A stretch of 64,000 bases of DNA from contig JALMQS010000225.1 in NCBI GenBank assembly GCA_024734495.1, positions 8,430,754-8,494,753 of the forward strand. The letters run 5' to 3'. Numbering within the stretch: position 1 is the first letter of the stretch; each line of letters opens with the position of its first letter. Below, in pieces: positions 11,113 through 20,935 of the stretch. A program made the translations under genes and the position numbers. The DNA is from Forficula auricularia. Lineage: Eukaryota; Arthropoda; Insecta; Dermaptera; Forficulidae. The notes beneath the pieces were generated by a model that was not told the DNA's origin, made no database searches, and saw only the letters and a program-made list of their open reading frames with translations.

Positions 11113-11167
11113 CTCTTTAGAACCCTGAAGAAGGAGGAAAGATTCTCCGAAACGTCGGTTTTAAGAG
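11113..11167 (+). ncRNA. hammerhead ribozyme-like motif (best-preserved copy)
   Basis: In order: stem I 5' strand AACC (11121-11124), core CTGAAGA (11125-11131), one unpaired A, stem II GGAG/CTCC (11133-11136 with 11145-11148, 8-nt loop), core GAA (11149-11151), the self-complementary ACGT (11152-11155), C at 11156, and stem I 3' strand GGTT (11157-11160). Stem I can extend with CTCTT/AAGAG. This order matches a type I hammerhead whose stem III would form between two molecules; cleavage is predicted after C11156. The extra base before stem II is a departure from the canonical core. Downstream to about 11240 the sequence matches other PLE-like 3' ends here. Confidence 0.6.
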
Positions 11168-11241
11168 AATAAAAGTGACGTTCCAATAAATGTATTTTAT
11201 TTTATTTATCAATATCCTTGGGCTGCATTCCATCAATTCTC

Positions 11242-11915
11242 CATAAGCGATATATTTTCAAAATCATATTGATAAAAGAGAGTCAAAATTAGATTACAAG
11301 ATTCGACCCAGACAGGTCGTCAGACAAACAGCCCGAGAAAAAAAGGTTGTTTTCTCTCTTTTGGTGTTAATTTTAAATTAAAAGCCATCATCTTCAATTT
11401 TACGATTTTATAATGGATTTTAATCAACCGGGCTTTAAATAACCCTAGGGGGTAATAAAGATAGCGAAGAAATAGTAGAAAAGAAATTACAAATTTAATG
11501 TCCACAATTCTTCAATATATATGATAAAAAATAGTCCCATTTGTCAATAGTAAAGTGAAAGGGTTGGTCTCGTAGGAATCCATCCCTTTGCCTTTAAAGA
11601 AAGTTTATGGAAGAAAAAAAGAGACAGAGATAGAAATAGAATATTCAAGATAGATGTAATAAAAACATTCTTATTCGGTAGAAAATATCTTTTTAAAATC
11701 AAACTGTAATACTAATGGATAATTATTATGATATTGTTTTTCTATACCTACAGAAAATCCAATTTTTGTACTTGTACATGCACATGAAAGAAAAAACTAG
11801 TTAAAAAATCCTATAATGACGCTAGTATAATAATAACGACATCCATCAAAAGATGGCGACTCAATCGTTTGTATAAAAATCAAGTTCACTTTGTTTTTAA
11901 TTAAATGATTTGTTT
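11242..11915. other. AT-rich spacer, no gene seen
   Basis: No recognisable coding or repeat structure apart from ordinary AT-rich sequence, ending at the TTAA that flanks the piggyBac element. Confidence 0.5.
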
Positions 11916-11934
11916 TTAACCCATTACCTCCCAC

Positions 11935-11952
11935 TGTCCTATTTTTAGGACA
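11935..11952. promoter_or_regulatory. 18-bp palindromic motif inside piggyBac left end
   Basis: TGTCCTATTTTTAGGACA. The same 18-bp layout recurs at 12278-12295 (TGTCCTATAAATATGACA) and 14479-14496 (TGTCATATATATAGGACA). Its position just inside the terminal repeats suggests transposase-binding sites; this is inference. Confidence 0.55.
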
Positions 11953-12275
11953 CTATGTTTACTATTTTTTTTTAACAAGTAAATATTTTTCTGTGTTGTT
12001 TTTTTTGTTAACTTTATATTTTTAAACTATTTTTCTATTAAAAACAATTTTTTTTGTAGTGAAATATAATTAAGCCTTTTAAATATATTATTTTAAAATT
12101 GATGTTTTTTGTTGAGATTAGTAGAGCATTCTTTTTCATTTTAAATATCAAATAACAAATAAAACCACAAGCTTCAAAGTATTTTAAAATGATTCTAAGA
12201 CCTTTACTTAATATAAAATAAATAAGAAAACGTCCAAAAAATATTTTGGAAATAAGTTACATATCATCCAAATGA

Positions 12276-12301
12276 GCTGTCCTATAAATATGACACTGGG
12301 G
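12276..12301 (+). repeat. piggyBac subterminal inverted repeat, left
   Basis: The run from GCTGTCCTATAAATATGACA to CTGGGG is the reverse complement, with two or three differences, of 14473-14499. piggyBac elements commonly carry such internal inverted repeats that are needed for transposition. Confidence 0.75.
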
Positions 12302-12509
12302 ATTCGTATTAATAATTTTCCCGCGCAAATAATGTTCAAGCCTGCGCATGAGCAGATTTGTTAAGAAATTTCGTCTAAATGATTGTTTTAGAGGGGGTAA
12401 TGAGTTTTCGTTAGTTGATAAGTTAACTTTGAAGAGAATACACCACGTGGCACTTTGTTATTTTGATATCGAAACCAATAAAAATCAGTGAATTAGAAGA
12501 TAGATAAAT

Positions 12510-12604
12510 GTAAGTAAAAAATATTTTGAAGTTGTTTTTTTACCAAACGGAAAAAATTGCTTTTTTTTAATAAGCGTGTATAAAAATATATTTTTTATCT
12601 ATAG
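12510..12604 (+). other. possible intron in the transposase 5' UTR
   Basis: A strong donor, GTAAGT, lies at 12510-12515. A pyrimidine-rich stretch ending in AG lies at 12603-12604, five bases before the ATG at 12609. A 95-bp spliced leader intron would remove the upstream in-frame ATG at 12576. Seen only as sequence signals; RNA evidence would decide. Confidence 0.4.
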
Positions 12605-12608
12605 ATCA

Positions 12609-14375
12609 ATGGATCCAGTGAAAAGAAAATACAAAAAGGCTTTGACGGTGGCCGAAATATTAGAATATCTTCAAGATATCGAAGATTCTTGTGATGAAGA
12701 TTTGGATGATCTTGAAATAGCCATATTGCCTCCAGACGAAGTGGACGAAATGACTGACATGGAAGAGGATCCTGACGACGATATGGGAGTTTTACCCGTG
12801 TCAGATGTAGCTGGTCAAGTGGAATTTTCATGCACGATTGATAACGTGGAGGAACATCATGCCATTCAACTCCCATCTCGTGCTTCCAAAACAGTTACCT
12901 GGCGCAAGTGTAAGCCAGTTTATTCTGAAATGCAAAATGAGTCGTCTAATAATGCTAAACAATGTTTGGAAAATATGATTATTTACTTAAATGGAAAGTC
13001 AGCAACAGAGTTATTTGAAAATTTGTTAAGTGACGAGATTTTACAATATATTGTGCAGGAGACTGTAAACTACGCCAAAAATTATAAAAATGATTTGAAC
13101 TTCAATCTAACCGTCGATGAGTTAAAAGTATTTATAGGAATTTTGTTTTTCTCCTCGTATCACCACTTGCCTCAAAGCAAACTTTATTGGTGTAGAGACG
13201 CTGACGTACACGTTCCAATTGTTCAAGAAGCAATGTCCCGAAATCGGTTTGATAAAATAAAATCTTATTTACATTTCAATGACAACTCAAGAATTGATAA
13301 GACTGATAAAGCTTTCAAAGTTAGCCCTTTTATCGCTAAAGCTAATGAATCGTTTAGAAAATTCGGGATATTCGAATCAAATGTAGCTATTGATGAAATG
13401 ATCGTCAAATACTTTGGTCACCATGGAATAAAACAATTCATAAAAGGGAAGCCCGTAAGGTTTGGTTATAAGCTTTGGGCTCTGTGTGGAGTTAGCGGTT
13501 ATTGTTACAACTTTTCATTGTATACTGGCAAGGATACTCAAAACTCTGTTAGTACTGGCGATGGTTTGGGTGCAAGAGTGGTAAAAATGTTGCTCGAGGT
13601 ATGTACGGATCCCAGTGCACATGTGGTCTACTTTGATAATTTTTTTAGTAGCATGCAATTGTTTATCGATTTGAAATCTAAAGGGTTCAGAGCTACGGGT
13701 ACAGTACGAGATAACAGGACTAAGAAATGTCCTATCATGACAAAACAAGAAATGAAAAAGAAAGACCGAGGATTTTCCGATCACCGTTTTGATAAAAATA
13801 ATGAAATATTATGTGTGAAATGGCATGACAACAACGTAGTATGTCTTTTGACTAATTTCGATACTGTTGAACCTTTTGTAAAAACTAATAGGTATTCTAA
13901 GAAAGAAAAGAGCAAAGTGGCTGTGAATCAGCCAAAACTTATCCATAATTATAATAAAAATATGGGAGGCGTCGATAAGCATGATTGGTTGATTTCTAAA
14001 TATCCAATTCGTTTTAGAGGTAAGAAATGGTATTGGCCTCTAGTCATTAGAATTTTGGATATGTCCCTAGTGAATGCATGGATTATTTACAATCAAGTAA
14101 ATAAAGATGATACAATCCCTCTTCTGGATTTTAGAAGAAGGGTTTGTTTTTCTTGGATGAAAAAAACTGAATCTATGGCGAATAAACCAACTCCGGGGAC
14201 TTCTGAAGTTCTTTTACAACCTGTCAGGTTTGATAATATGGGCCATTATATGATGAAGAGAAACAAACAGCGGCGGTGCCAAGGGCAAGGTTGTACAAAA
14301 AAACCCCTAACTTTTTGTAAAAAATGTGAAAAGACACTTTGCAGTGATTGTTTTGTATCTTATCACACGAAATAA
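12609..14375 (+). CDS. piggyBac transposase, intact (588 aa)
   Basis: This is a DDE transposase that excises and inserts its element at TTAA. The N-terminus is acidic (about residues 21-60), as in other piggyBac proteins. The catalytic aspartates are present in family context: D262 in AIDEM, D343 in YFDNFF, and D456 with D459 in GGVDKHD. The C-terminus is a cysteine-rich zinc-binding domain (C557, C562, C570, C573, C578, C581, H586), which in the family binds the subterminal repeats. The length is normal for the family. The start at 12609 is preferred over an in-frame ATG at 12576 because the upstream eleven residues look like translated UTR and a splice acceptor lies between them. A polyadenylation signal follows at 14420. 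It sits alone inside the piggyBac element. Whether it is expressed cannot be seen. Confidence 0.97.
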   Translation: MDPVKRKYKKALTVAEILEYLQDIEDSCDEDLDDLEIAILPPDEVDEMTDMEEDPDDDMGVLPVSDVAGQVEFSCTIDNVEEHHAIQLPSRASKTVTWRKCKPVYSEMQNESSNNAKQCLENMIIYLNGKSATELFENLLSDEILQYIVQETVNYAKNYKNDLNFNLTVDELKVFIGILFFSSYHHLPQSKLYWCRDADVHVPIVQEAMSRNRFDKIKSYLHFNDNSRIDKTDKAFKVSPFIAKANESFRKFGIFESNVAIDEMIVKYFGHHGIKQFIKGKPVRFGYKLWALCGVSGYCYNFSLYTGKDTQNSVSTGDGLGARVVKMLLEVCTDPSAHVVYFDNFFSSMQLFIDLKSKGFRATGTVRDNRTKKCPIMTKQEMKKKDRGFSDHRFDKNNEILCVKWHDNNVVCLLTNFDTVEPFVKTNRYSKKEKSKVAVNQPKLIHNYNKNMGGVDKHDWLISKYPIRFRGKKWYWPLVIRILDMSLVNAWIIYNQVNKDDTIPLLDFRRRVCFSWMKKTESMANKPTPGTSEVLLQPVRFDNMGHYMMKRNKQRRCQGQGCTKKPLTFCKKCEKTLCSDCFVSYHTK

Positions 14376-14419
14376 GCTTCTACGATTTTATTCTTAAACT
14401 ATTTGTAATTTAATTTTAA

Positions 14420-14425
14420 AATAAA
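14420..14425 (+). terminator. polyadenylation signal of the transposase
   Basis: AATAAA lies 45 bases after the stop codon and inside the element. Confidence 0.7.
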
Positions 14426-14472
14426 GTTGATTTTCTTAAAATTATTATCTTTCTTGATTTCTTATCATGAAA

Positions 14473-14499
14473 CCCCAATGTCATATATATAGGACAGGC
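14473..14499 (-). repeat. piggyBac subterminal inverted repeat, right
   Basis: Starts CCCCAATGTCATATATATAG and ends GACAGGC; it is the inverted counterpart of 12276-12301. Confidence 0.75.
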
Positions 14500-14631
14500 T
14501 GATTCACCTATAAGGAATAAAAAATAATTTTTTTTATTTCAAATTATTTCTTTTTAATGTATTAAAAATTAGATTTGATGACCTGAATAAAAAATTCCAA
14601 TTTTTTCGATGCTTGGGAAGTAATGGGTTAA

Positions 14632-15093
14632 GGAAATATTTATTTCAAATAAACATTAATTTGTAAGTAAATAAAAAAGTGAGTGTACCACTCCACCACT
14701 CGTTTCAGCGAGGTCCCAAAACAAACAAGCATATAACTAAGAATATTTTCTAAAGGGAACACTGGAACTACTTTACTAATCCCTGGACTAATTTTGAGAT
14801 TTCTGGTCTGGCTAACTTTTGTTTTCTAGTCGGCAAATTTATCTGTTTTAAATGGTGAAGTGGCTCTAATTGCTTTATTCAAAACTCCTGCTAACGTTTC
14901 TGCCTTTGATTAAGGTCATCTTCAGAGCTAAAATTATCAGAGTAACAATGAACATTATTTGACAAGAATACATTGGAACATAATTAAATGATAAAAAAGA
15001 TATTTGTAACTTTCATAATTTTTAGAGTAAATTTTTGATATGAAATTAAGGTCTAAAATTTTGAATAGAATTTTGATTATATATTATTAGTAA
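14632..15093. other. spacer with a PLE-like 3' end fragment
   Basis: No gene. A hammerhead-like core on the minus strand is listed separately. Confidence 0.5.
14886..14931 (-). ncRNA. hammerhead ribozyme-like motif
   Basis: Minus strand: GCT, CTGAAGA (14925-14919), a weak CCTT/AAGG stem, GAA, ACGT, T, then AGC, which can pair with the leading GCT. The stem II register is poor (CCTT/AAGG is offset), so activity is doubtful, but the order of core elements fits. Confidence 0.4.
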
Positions 15094-15095
15094 TA

Positions 15096-16153
15096 GGGGG
15101 AAGTTGGCAAAATCGTACCTGTCACTAAAATCGTACTACATTCAAATTTCGCTTAGGATCAATCAATTGTTCACGGTTACTATCAACAACTTTTACCACC
15201 TAATCCATATTTATTTCAAATTAATCTAAAATAGTATAAAAAAGTACTAAACTACTAAAAATACAGAAGCTCTTCGAACGAATTGAAGATGATAGGTAAG
15301 TCTACTATAAAATTTTGATCATATTATAATTACATTGGCTCTTTTAATAACAGATAAATTTTATTTATTTTTACATTAACATAACCCTACTTTTCTTATT
15401 GTACATATAAGAATTCTTCAATCACCTTAAAATTCACTTTGAAATTAAATATAACGACATTTCAATGTATCTGCTGAGTATCCGAAATCGTGCTACTATG
15501 TAGTTTTAAAAATTGTAGCAGTTCTATTTGGGTACATGAAGCCTGTGCACGTGGTACAAAAACCACCAAATGTTATTGTCCTCAATGTTAAATAAAATTA
15601 GTTTATTATTTATGACATGGGATACGATTTTGACATGAGGTAGGATTTTGAAGACCAACCTGTACGATTTAGGATACCGGTTGTCAAAATCGTAACTTTG
15701 TCTACCTGTTATAAAAATCTTAATTCACGGTGGCGCTGAGGATTCTTATAGGTGTTAAATAAAAGGCTTATTTTTTAGCAGTTTTTTAATTTATCCAAAT
15801 ATTTGGGAAATTTTTACAATATTCTTTCTTCAGTGGACCTCACCCAAAAATAACCGTATTTGCTCAGTTTTCACACAGACACAGAGACATTTAATTTCCT
15901 TCTGCTCTCAAAAAACTCTATCAATAACAATTTTTAATTTCTTTTGATGCTTTAACAGACAAGTAAAGTTAATTAGCACACTTGTCTGTTAAAAGCATCA
16001 AAAAGAAATTTTGTTTTGTTTTTTGAGGCCGGAATTAAAAATTACGAAAATGAAATGTCTCTGTGGCCCTGTATTCGAAATTTGAAGACTGAACAATTAC
16101 GGTGATTTTTGGTTCATAATTTGTTAAGTGGTACGATTTTGCCTACTTTCCCC
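15096..16153. mobile_element. 1.06-kb TIR element with repeated AAATCGTACC motifs
   Basis: The left end GGGGGAAGTTGGCAAAATCG (then TACC) and the right end GTACGATTTTGCCTACTTTC (then CCC) are inverted repeats of about 24 bp with few differences. TA lies outside both ends (15094-15095 and 16154-16155). The 10-mer AAAATCGTAC or close variants recurs near 15110, 15127, 15486, 15625, 15662, 15693 and 16130. This suggests an array of binding sites. The interior holds a long imperfect palindrome (15840-16110). No transposase frame was found. Confidence 0.75.
15840..16110. repeat. imperfect palindrome inside the TIR element
   Basis: Arms such as CAGAGACATTTAATTTCCTT and AAATGTCTCTG, and TTTGATGCTTTAACAGACAA and TTGTCTGTTAAAAGCATCAA, are inverted around about 15980. 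It may be a second fold-back element nested in the first. Confidence 0.65.
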
Positions 16154-16155
16154 TA

Positions 16156-17778
16156 ACATTCTTTATTGTGAAAATAACAGTTCCGAGTCTTGCCATTTCA
16201 TTTTATTTTTTATTTAGAATAACAGATAGAATCTTGTATTCAAGAGAGTGGGATTTGACTGATGGGCTTAATGTGTTTAATTTCCAAATGTAATAAAAAA
16301 AAATCCAACCCATTCTATTGTAATGTAAAAGAAGTATTTTTCAATTAAAAGAACCAGACCAAAAGTCCCGGAGTAGAGAGCAAAAAAAAAGGACGAAAAT
16401 GTTTCTTATCATCCAAATGAAAATCCATCTTTTTTAGACTGGCGTTAAATTCAAGCAAGTAAACAAACATCCGTCCATTATCATAACCCAAACGTCTCCT
16501 GGCGTTCTCGGGGCGGAGATTGAGGCGCGGGCAGCCAGGGGGAATCCCCCAAACTCCAGGGGGTTCAACCGGGCGCTTTTTAATTAATCGGGGCGTCATG
16601 GGCGGGCGACTGGCTTGATACTGAAGAGACTGAAGGGCTGGCCACTGCGTTTAATCAACTGATGTGTTTCTTGTAATGAAAATGAGTCGGACGACCCGAG
16701 GCCTCCAGCACACCCCCATTGCACCCTCATACCCCTTTAAGCTCGGCCATATCGGACGAGTCGCCTCAGGAGCGAAGGCATAAGTCAGTTAAAAAAAGAA
16801 AAAAGAATACATCACATTTTATTTCGATTATCCAAATCAACCAAGCATTTCGATGCATTTGGAGGGCAAGAAATGCCAATTGGAAGCAAAAAAAGCACAC
16901 ACATTGTGTACTTTGCTCTCCCTTGATGGGTTTTTACTTTCCCTTGTCAAATTAAAATAATGGTTAAAGTGGAGAGTATATTGAATTCAAAGAAAGAGAG
17001 AACAAGGAATTTCTTTCAATTAATTATTTGAAAATTTTTATTTACCTTTAAAAAGGGAAAATAGCTTCCATTAAACATAATAAAATAAATACTAAATTAT
17101 TTAAAGAGTGAAAGTTAATATTTTCCGGGTAGAAATACAAATATAACCAAGTAAGAAAACTATTTTTAAGTTTTCTCAACATGGAACACATATTTTTTAT
17201 GACCCCGGGAACCAGATCCTAAGAGATTTACATTTTCATAAACATATGTGTGTGCATCGCCTAATATGGGTGAAACCTTATTTTACAATCAGAGAAAGTG
17301 ATTATTACATGGAGATGGCATTAGCTAGTATAAGAAGTTTTTTTTGTAACCTTTGGCCCCGTAAATTGTTCATAAATACTTGAAATTTCTTATGTGATAT
17401 TTTGAAAAAACAAGTGAATGTTTATTTATAAAAATGCTTATTTTACAATATAATAGTTCAAATTACCGATACAAATAGATTTTTTAGAATATCACGAGTC
17501 TCATCTATTAGATCCAAAATGGAATGGATTATTTTTAATTATATTTTCTTAAAAAAATTTAAATCTCTTTCTATGGGAAACTTGAACTCTCATATTTAAA
17601 TTCGAAAAAGTATAATGTTGAGCCTAATGAAACAACCCGGTATGTACTGATTTCGAAAGTTTAAAAATAAAGCTACTATTTACTATAAACGACGATACTA
17701 AATTTAGCGCATAAAAAAGTAATATAAATTATGTATTAGAAGTTTTTCTTCAGAAACCGACTGATAGATATTATATTT
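16156..17778. other. unique DNA with a prominent GC-richer island (about 16440-16790)
   Basis: The island contains GGCGGAGATTGAGGCGCGGG, GGGCGTCATGGGCGGGCGAC and GGACGACCCGAGGCCTCCAG, all unlike the AT-rich surroundings, and has no repeat ends. Frames across it on both strands are short and not recognised. It could be a conserved regulatory block or a non-coding exon. The remainder (16800-17778) is AT-rich with no gene seen. Confidence 0.45.
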
Positions 17779-17944
17779 GAGGATTTAATGGACAGATGAT
17801 TCCCCCAAAAAAGAATATTTATTGGAAGATTTTTCTTTTTAGTTTTTGAATCTACGTTTTGGAACATCTTGTCCACTTCTTCAGGGTTTAAAGTGCCTTG
17901 TTCCTTTTCAATGTGCCTGGTCTACATTTTCAACACAGTTTAAT

Positions 17945-18182
17945 ATAAATTAATAAAGTAGTGTGTGTAGTTTCACTGTGAATGAAATAAAACCTCAAAG
18001 AGGTTTATATAAACTCAATATATTTCGGATTATTAGTCCATCATTTTCAGGTTAAAAACTGTTTTTAACCTGTAAACTCCTGATGATGGACTAATAATCC
18101 GAAATATATTGAGTTTGTATAAACCTCTTTGAGTTTTATTTCATTCACTCTGAAACTACACACCCTTTACTTTATTAATTAA
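17945..18182. repeat. near-perfect palindrome, arms about 115 bp, almost no loop
   Basis: The left arm (TTAATAAAGTAGTGTGTGTA ... CAGGTTAAAAAC) is mirrored by the right arm (GTTTTTAACCTG ... CTTTACTTTATTAA). The plus-strand right arm carries an intact hammerhead-like core; the left arm has it altered (CTGAAAATGATGG). Confidence 0.85.
18071..18120 (+). ncRNA. hammerhead ribozyme-like motif (ATATAT stem III family)
   Basis: AAACTC (18074-18079), CTGATGA (18080-18086), unpaired T, stem II GGA/TCC (18088-18090 with 18098-18100), GAA (18101-18103), self-complementary ATATAT (18104-18109), T (18110), GAGTTT (18111-18116). Stem I pairs AAACTC with GAGTTT. The core order matches the hammerhead; stem II is short and the extra T before it is non-canonical. 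Confidence 0.55.
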
Positions 18183-18509
18183 TATCATGTTTCACTTAAA
18201 ACCTACACCACTTTCTCTAAGAAAAACAGTTTAATATACCTAAAGTGTTGAGAAATTATTTTTTGTCTTTCCATCTGTTCTACTGATCATGAAAAGATTA
18301 AAAATACTTTCTCAACACTAATGAGCATGAAAAAGGAGTCAAGGCAAATTATTACATTATTCTTTCATTGACATTTTGAACCCTGAAGAAGGAGGCAAGA
18401 TGTTTCAAAACGTCGATTCAAAAGCTGTAAAAAGAAAACCTTGCAATAAATACTCTTTTAATCATCTTTTTATTTATTCCTGGGTTGCTTTCCATTAAAT
18501 CCTCAGTTT

Positions 18510-19474
18510 AATATATCAATAAATGAACTTCAAAAAGTAAATTCTCGAAGAGTCGATCACACTCAATTTTATAAGTAAAAGTATTGAAAAAAAAACAACT
18601 TAAAGATGATGTTTTATTGATTATATCTTTATTTTCTTTTTTCTTTTGGAATTATTGAATTGAAAAAAAAATAAACTAGCCAATAATGGGAATTTAATAA
18701 CAAATCAATAAATGAAACGATGGTCTTCTTTTTACTTTATCCAATGCAAAGCATGGGTAAAGTATTGTAATCGCTCTCGGGGCAAGCGTGGCTTCAAAGG
18801 GTCCTCAGGTAAAGACTACGGAACCCATGGACTCAATTAAAGTCACAAATTGTAGTATTCAATTAGGTTGAATTTTAGCACGTGACGGTTTTGCCAAAAA
18901 TTACATGGGGTCTCGTCGAGAGGCCAAAAAGGGCGATTTTTTCATTTAGTGCGTGCGTATGGATGTATGTATGGATGTATGTATGGATGTATGTATGTAT
19001 GTTATCGTTTTTTTGGCCCACGATTTTTTCCACACCGTTGCACCGATTGAAATGAAATTGAAAACCTACCATTAGTTTAACAAAATGAAGCGCTGATTAG
19101 TTTTTGGTACATATCGACCCACAAACATTAGTACTTTATTTCAGTACTTTTTTAGTTTTTTCTAAATATCTTGAAAATGACTTAACCAATTTTGATGAAA
19201 TTTAATATCCTAATTAAGTACCTTGGGGACCACAAAAAGGATAAATAAAGTTTTTAGTAAAATTATATTTTAAAGTACTTTACTCTAGAGTAAGAGAGTA
19301 CTTTTTTAATTTTTTAAATTCTTTAAAATTTATTCATTTGAACCTTTTAATATAGCTCATTTAGCCTTGCTTAAATAAGAATGGATAGGCTTCTCTCTGT
19401 GAAATGCTAAAAATTTGGGAGGAAATTTTATAAGTAACCATAGCAACTGCGTTGTTTTCTTATCCCTTACCTTT
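18510..19474. other. possible repeat-derived region with ATGT microsatellite
   Basis: 18740-19290 has a repeat-like look (GCATGGGTAAAGTATTGTAA near the left, TTTAAAGTACTTTACTC near the right, forming a weak inverted pair). It includes a (GGATGTAT)n-type tract at 18955-19001. No coding sequence was recognised. Confidence 0.4.
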
Positions 19475-20546
19475 GCAGAAGACATAGAGGAATCGACTTT
19501 AAACCAAAAATAGCGATTGATTCTCATCAAATACTTGAGGAATAACCATTCTATATTGGATTTTTGACGTTTCGGTTTTTATTGGTGACCATTTCTGAAG
19601 ACATAGAGGAATCGACTTTAAACCAAAAATAGCGATTGATTCTCATCAAATACTTGAGGAATAACCATTCTATATTGGATTTTTGACGTTTCGGTTTTTA
19701 TTGGTGACCATTGCTGAAGAGATAGAGGAATCGACTTTAAACCAAAAATAGCGATTGATTCTCATCAAATACTTGAGGAATAACCATTCTATATTGGATT
19801 TTTGACGTTTCGGTTTTTATTGGTGACCATTGCTGAAGACATAGAGGAATCGACTTTAAACCAAAAATAGCGATTGATTCTCATCAAATACTTGAGGAAT
19901 AACCATTCTATATTGGATTTTTGACGTTTCGGTTTTTATTGGTAACCATTGCTGAAGACATAGAGGAATCGACTTTAATCCAAAAATAGCGATTGATTCT
20001 CATCTAGTACTTGAGGAATAACCATTCTATATTGGATTTTTGACGTTTCGGTTTTTATTGGTCACCATTTCTGAAGACATAGAGGAATCGACTTTAAACC
20101 AAAAATAGCGATTGAGTCTAATCAAATACTTGAGGAATAACCATTCTATATTGAATTTTTGACGTTTCGGTTTTTATTGGTAACCATTGCTGAAGACATA
20201 GAGGTATCGACTTTAAACCAAAAATAGCGATTGATTCTCATCTAGTACTTGAGGAATAACCATTCTATATTGGATTTTTGACGTTTCGGTTTTTATTGGT
20301 AACCATTGCTGAAGACATGGAGGAATCGACTTAAAATCAAAAATAGCCATCGATTCTCATCTAATACTTGAGGAATTACAATTCTACATTAGGTTTTTGA
20401 CGTTTCGATTATTATTGGTAACCATTGCTGAAGACATGGAGGAATCGACTTAAAATCAAAAATAACGATCGATTCTTATCTAATACTAGAGGAATAACCT
20501 TATTGCATTCCATTTTTGATGTTTTGACTATTAATGGCAACCTCTA
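19475..20546 (+). repeat. 119-bp tandem satellite, nine units
   Basis: The phrase GAAGACATAGAGGAATCGAC recurs at a fixed 119-bp spacing; the CTGAAG start falls at 19595, 19714, 19833, 19952, 20071, 20190, 20309 and 20428. Units 1-5 are nearly identical and units 8-9 more diverged, so the left side is younger. Each unit carries GACGTTTCGG, whose complement CCGAAACGTC is the 3' half of the hammerhead-like motif seen elsewhere here. The matching CTGANGA half is degenerate on that strand. Confidence 0.95.
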
Positions 20547-20935
20547 CTGAAAAGTTTGAGTTGTTTGCCATAAAAGAATTTAGTCTTTTTGATTTTAAGT
20601 CTATTCTTCCACGTTTTCAGTAGAGGTTGCCATTAATAGTCAAAACATCAAAAATGGAATGCAATAAGGTTATTCCTCTAGTATTAGATAAGAATCGATC
20701 GTTATTTTTGATTTTAAGTCGATTCCTCCATGCCTTCAGCAATGGTTACCAATAATAATCGAAACGTCAAAACCTAATGTAGAATTGTTATTCCTCAAGT
20801 ATTAGATGAGAATCGATGGCTATTTTTGATTTTAAGTCGATTCCTCCATGTCTTCAGCAATGGTTACAATAATAACCGAAATGTCAAAAATCAAATGTAG
20901 AATGGTTATTCCTCAACTATTAAATGAGAATTATT
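20547..20935 (-). repeat. inverted continuation of the 119-bp satellite
   Basis: From about 20580 the satellite runs backwards for nearly three units (for example AGTAGAGGTTGCCATTAATA mirrors TATTAATGGCAACCTCTACT). The turning point is near 20575. The array thus ends in a large palindrome. Confidence 0.9.

Larger units (their letters stand above)
11916..14631 (+). mobile_element. complete piggyBac element with TTAA target duplications
   Basis: The element spans 11920-14627 (2,708 bp). TTAA lies at 11916-11919 and 14628-14631. The ends are CCCATTACCTCCCA and TGGGAAGTAATGGG, an inverted repeat with one mismatch and the C/G-run ends expected of piggyBac. Subterminal inverted repeats occur at 12276-12301 and 14473-14499. 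It holds one full-length transposase gene. Intact ends, intact frame and exact target sites indicate a recent, possibly still mobile insertion. Confidence 0.97.
17779..18509. repeat. nested inverted PLE-like 3' ends
   Basis: The outer pair is GAGGATTTAATGG...(17779) and CCATTAAATCCTC (to 18509). Each side holds a decayed hammerhead-like motif: CTGAAGA...CCAAAACGTA on the minus strand at 17848-17886, and CTGAAGA...TTTCAAAACGTC on the plus strand at 18382-18414. In both, GAAAC is mutated to AAAAC. An independent perfect-looking palindrome (17945-18182) sits between them. Confidence 0.7.

Noticed and set aside
19475..20546. CRISPR array
   Set aside because: The 119-bp repeats are contiguous with no unique spacers; this is a satellite in eukaryotic DNA.
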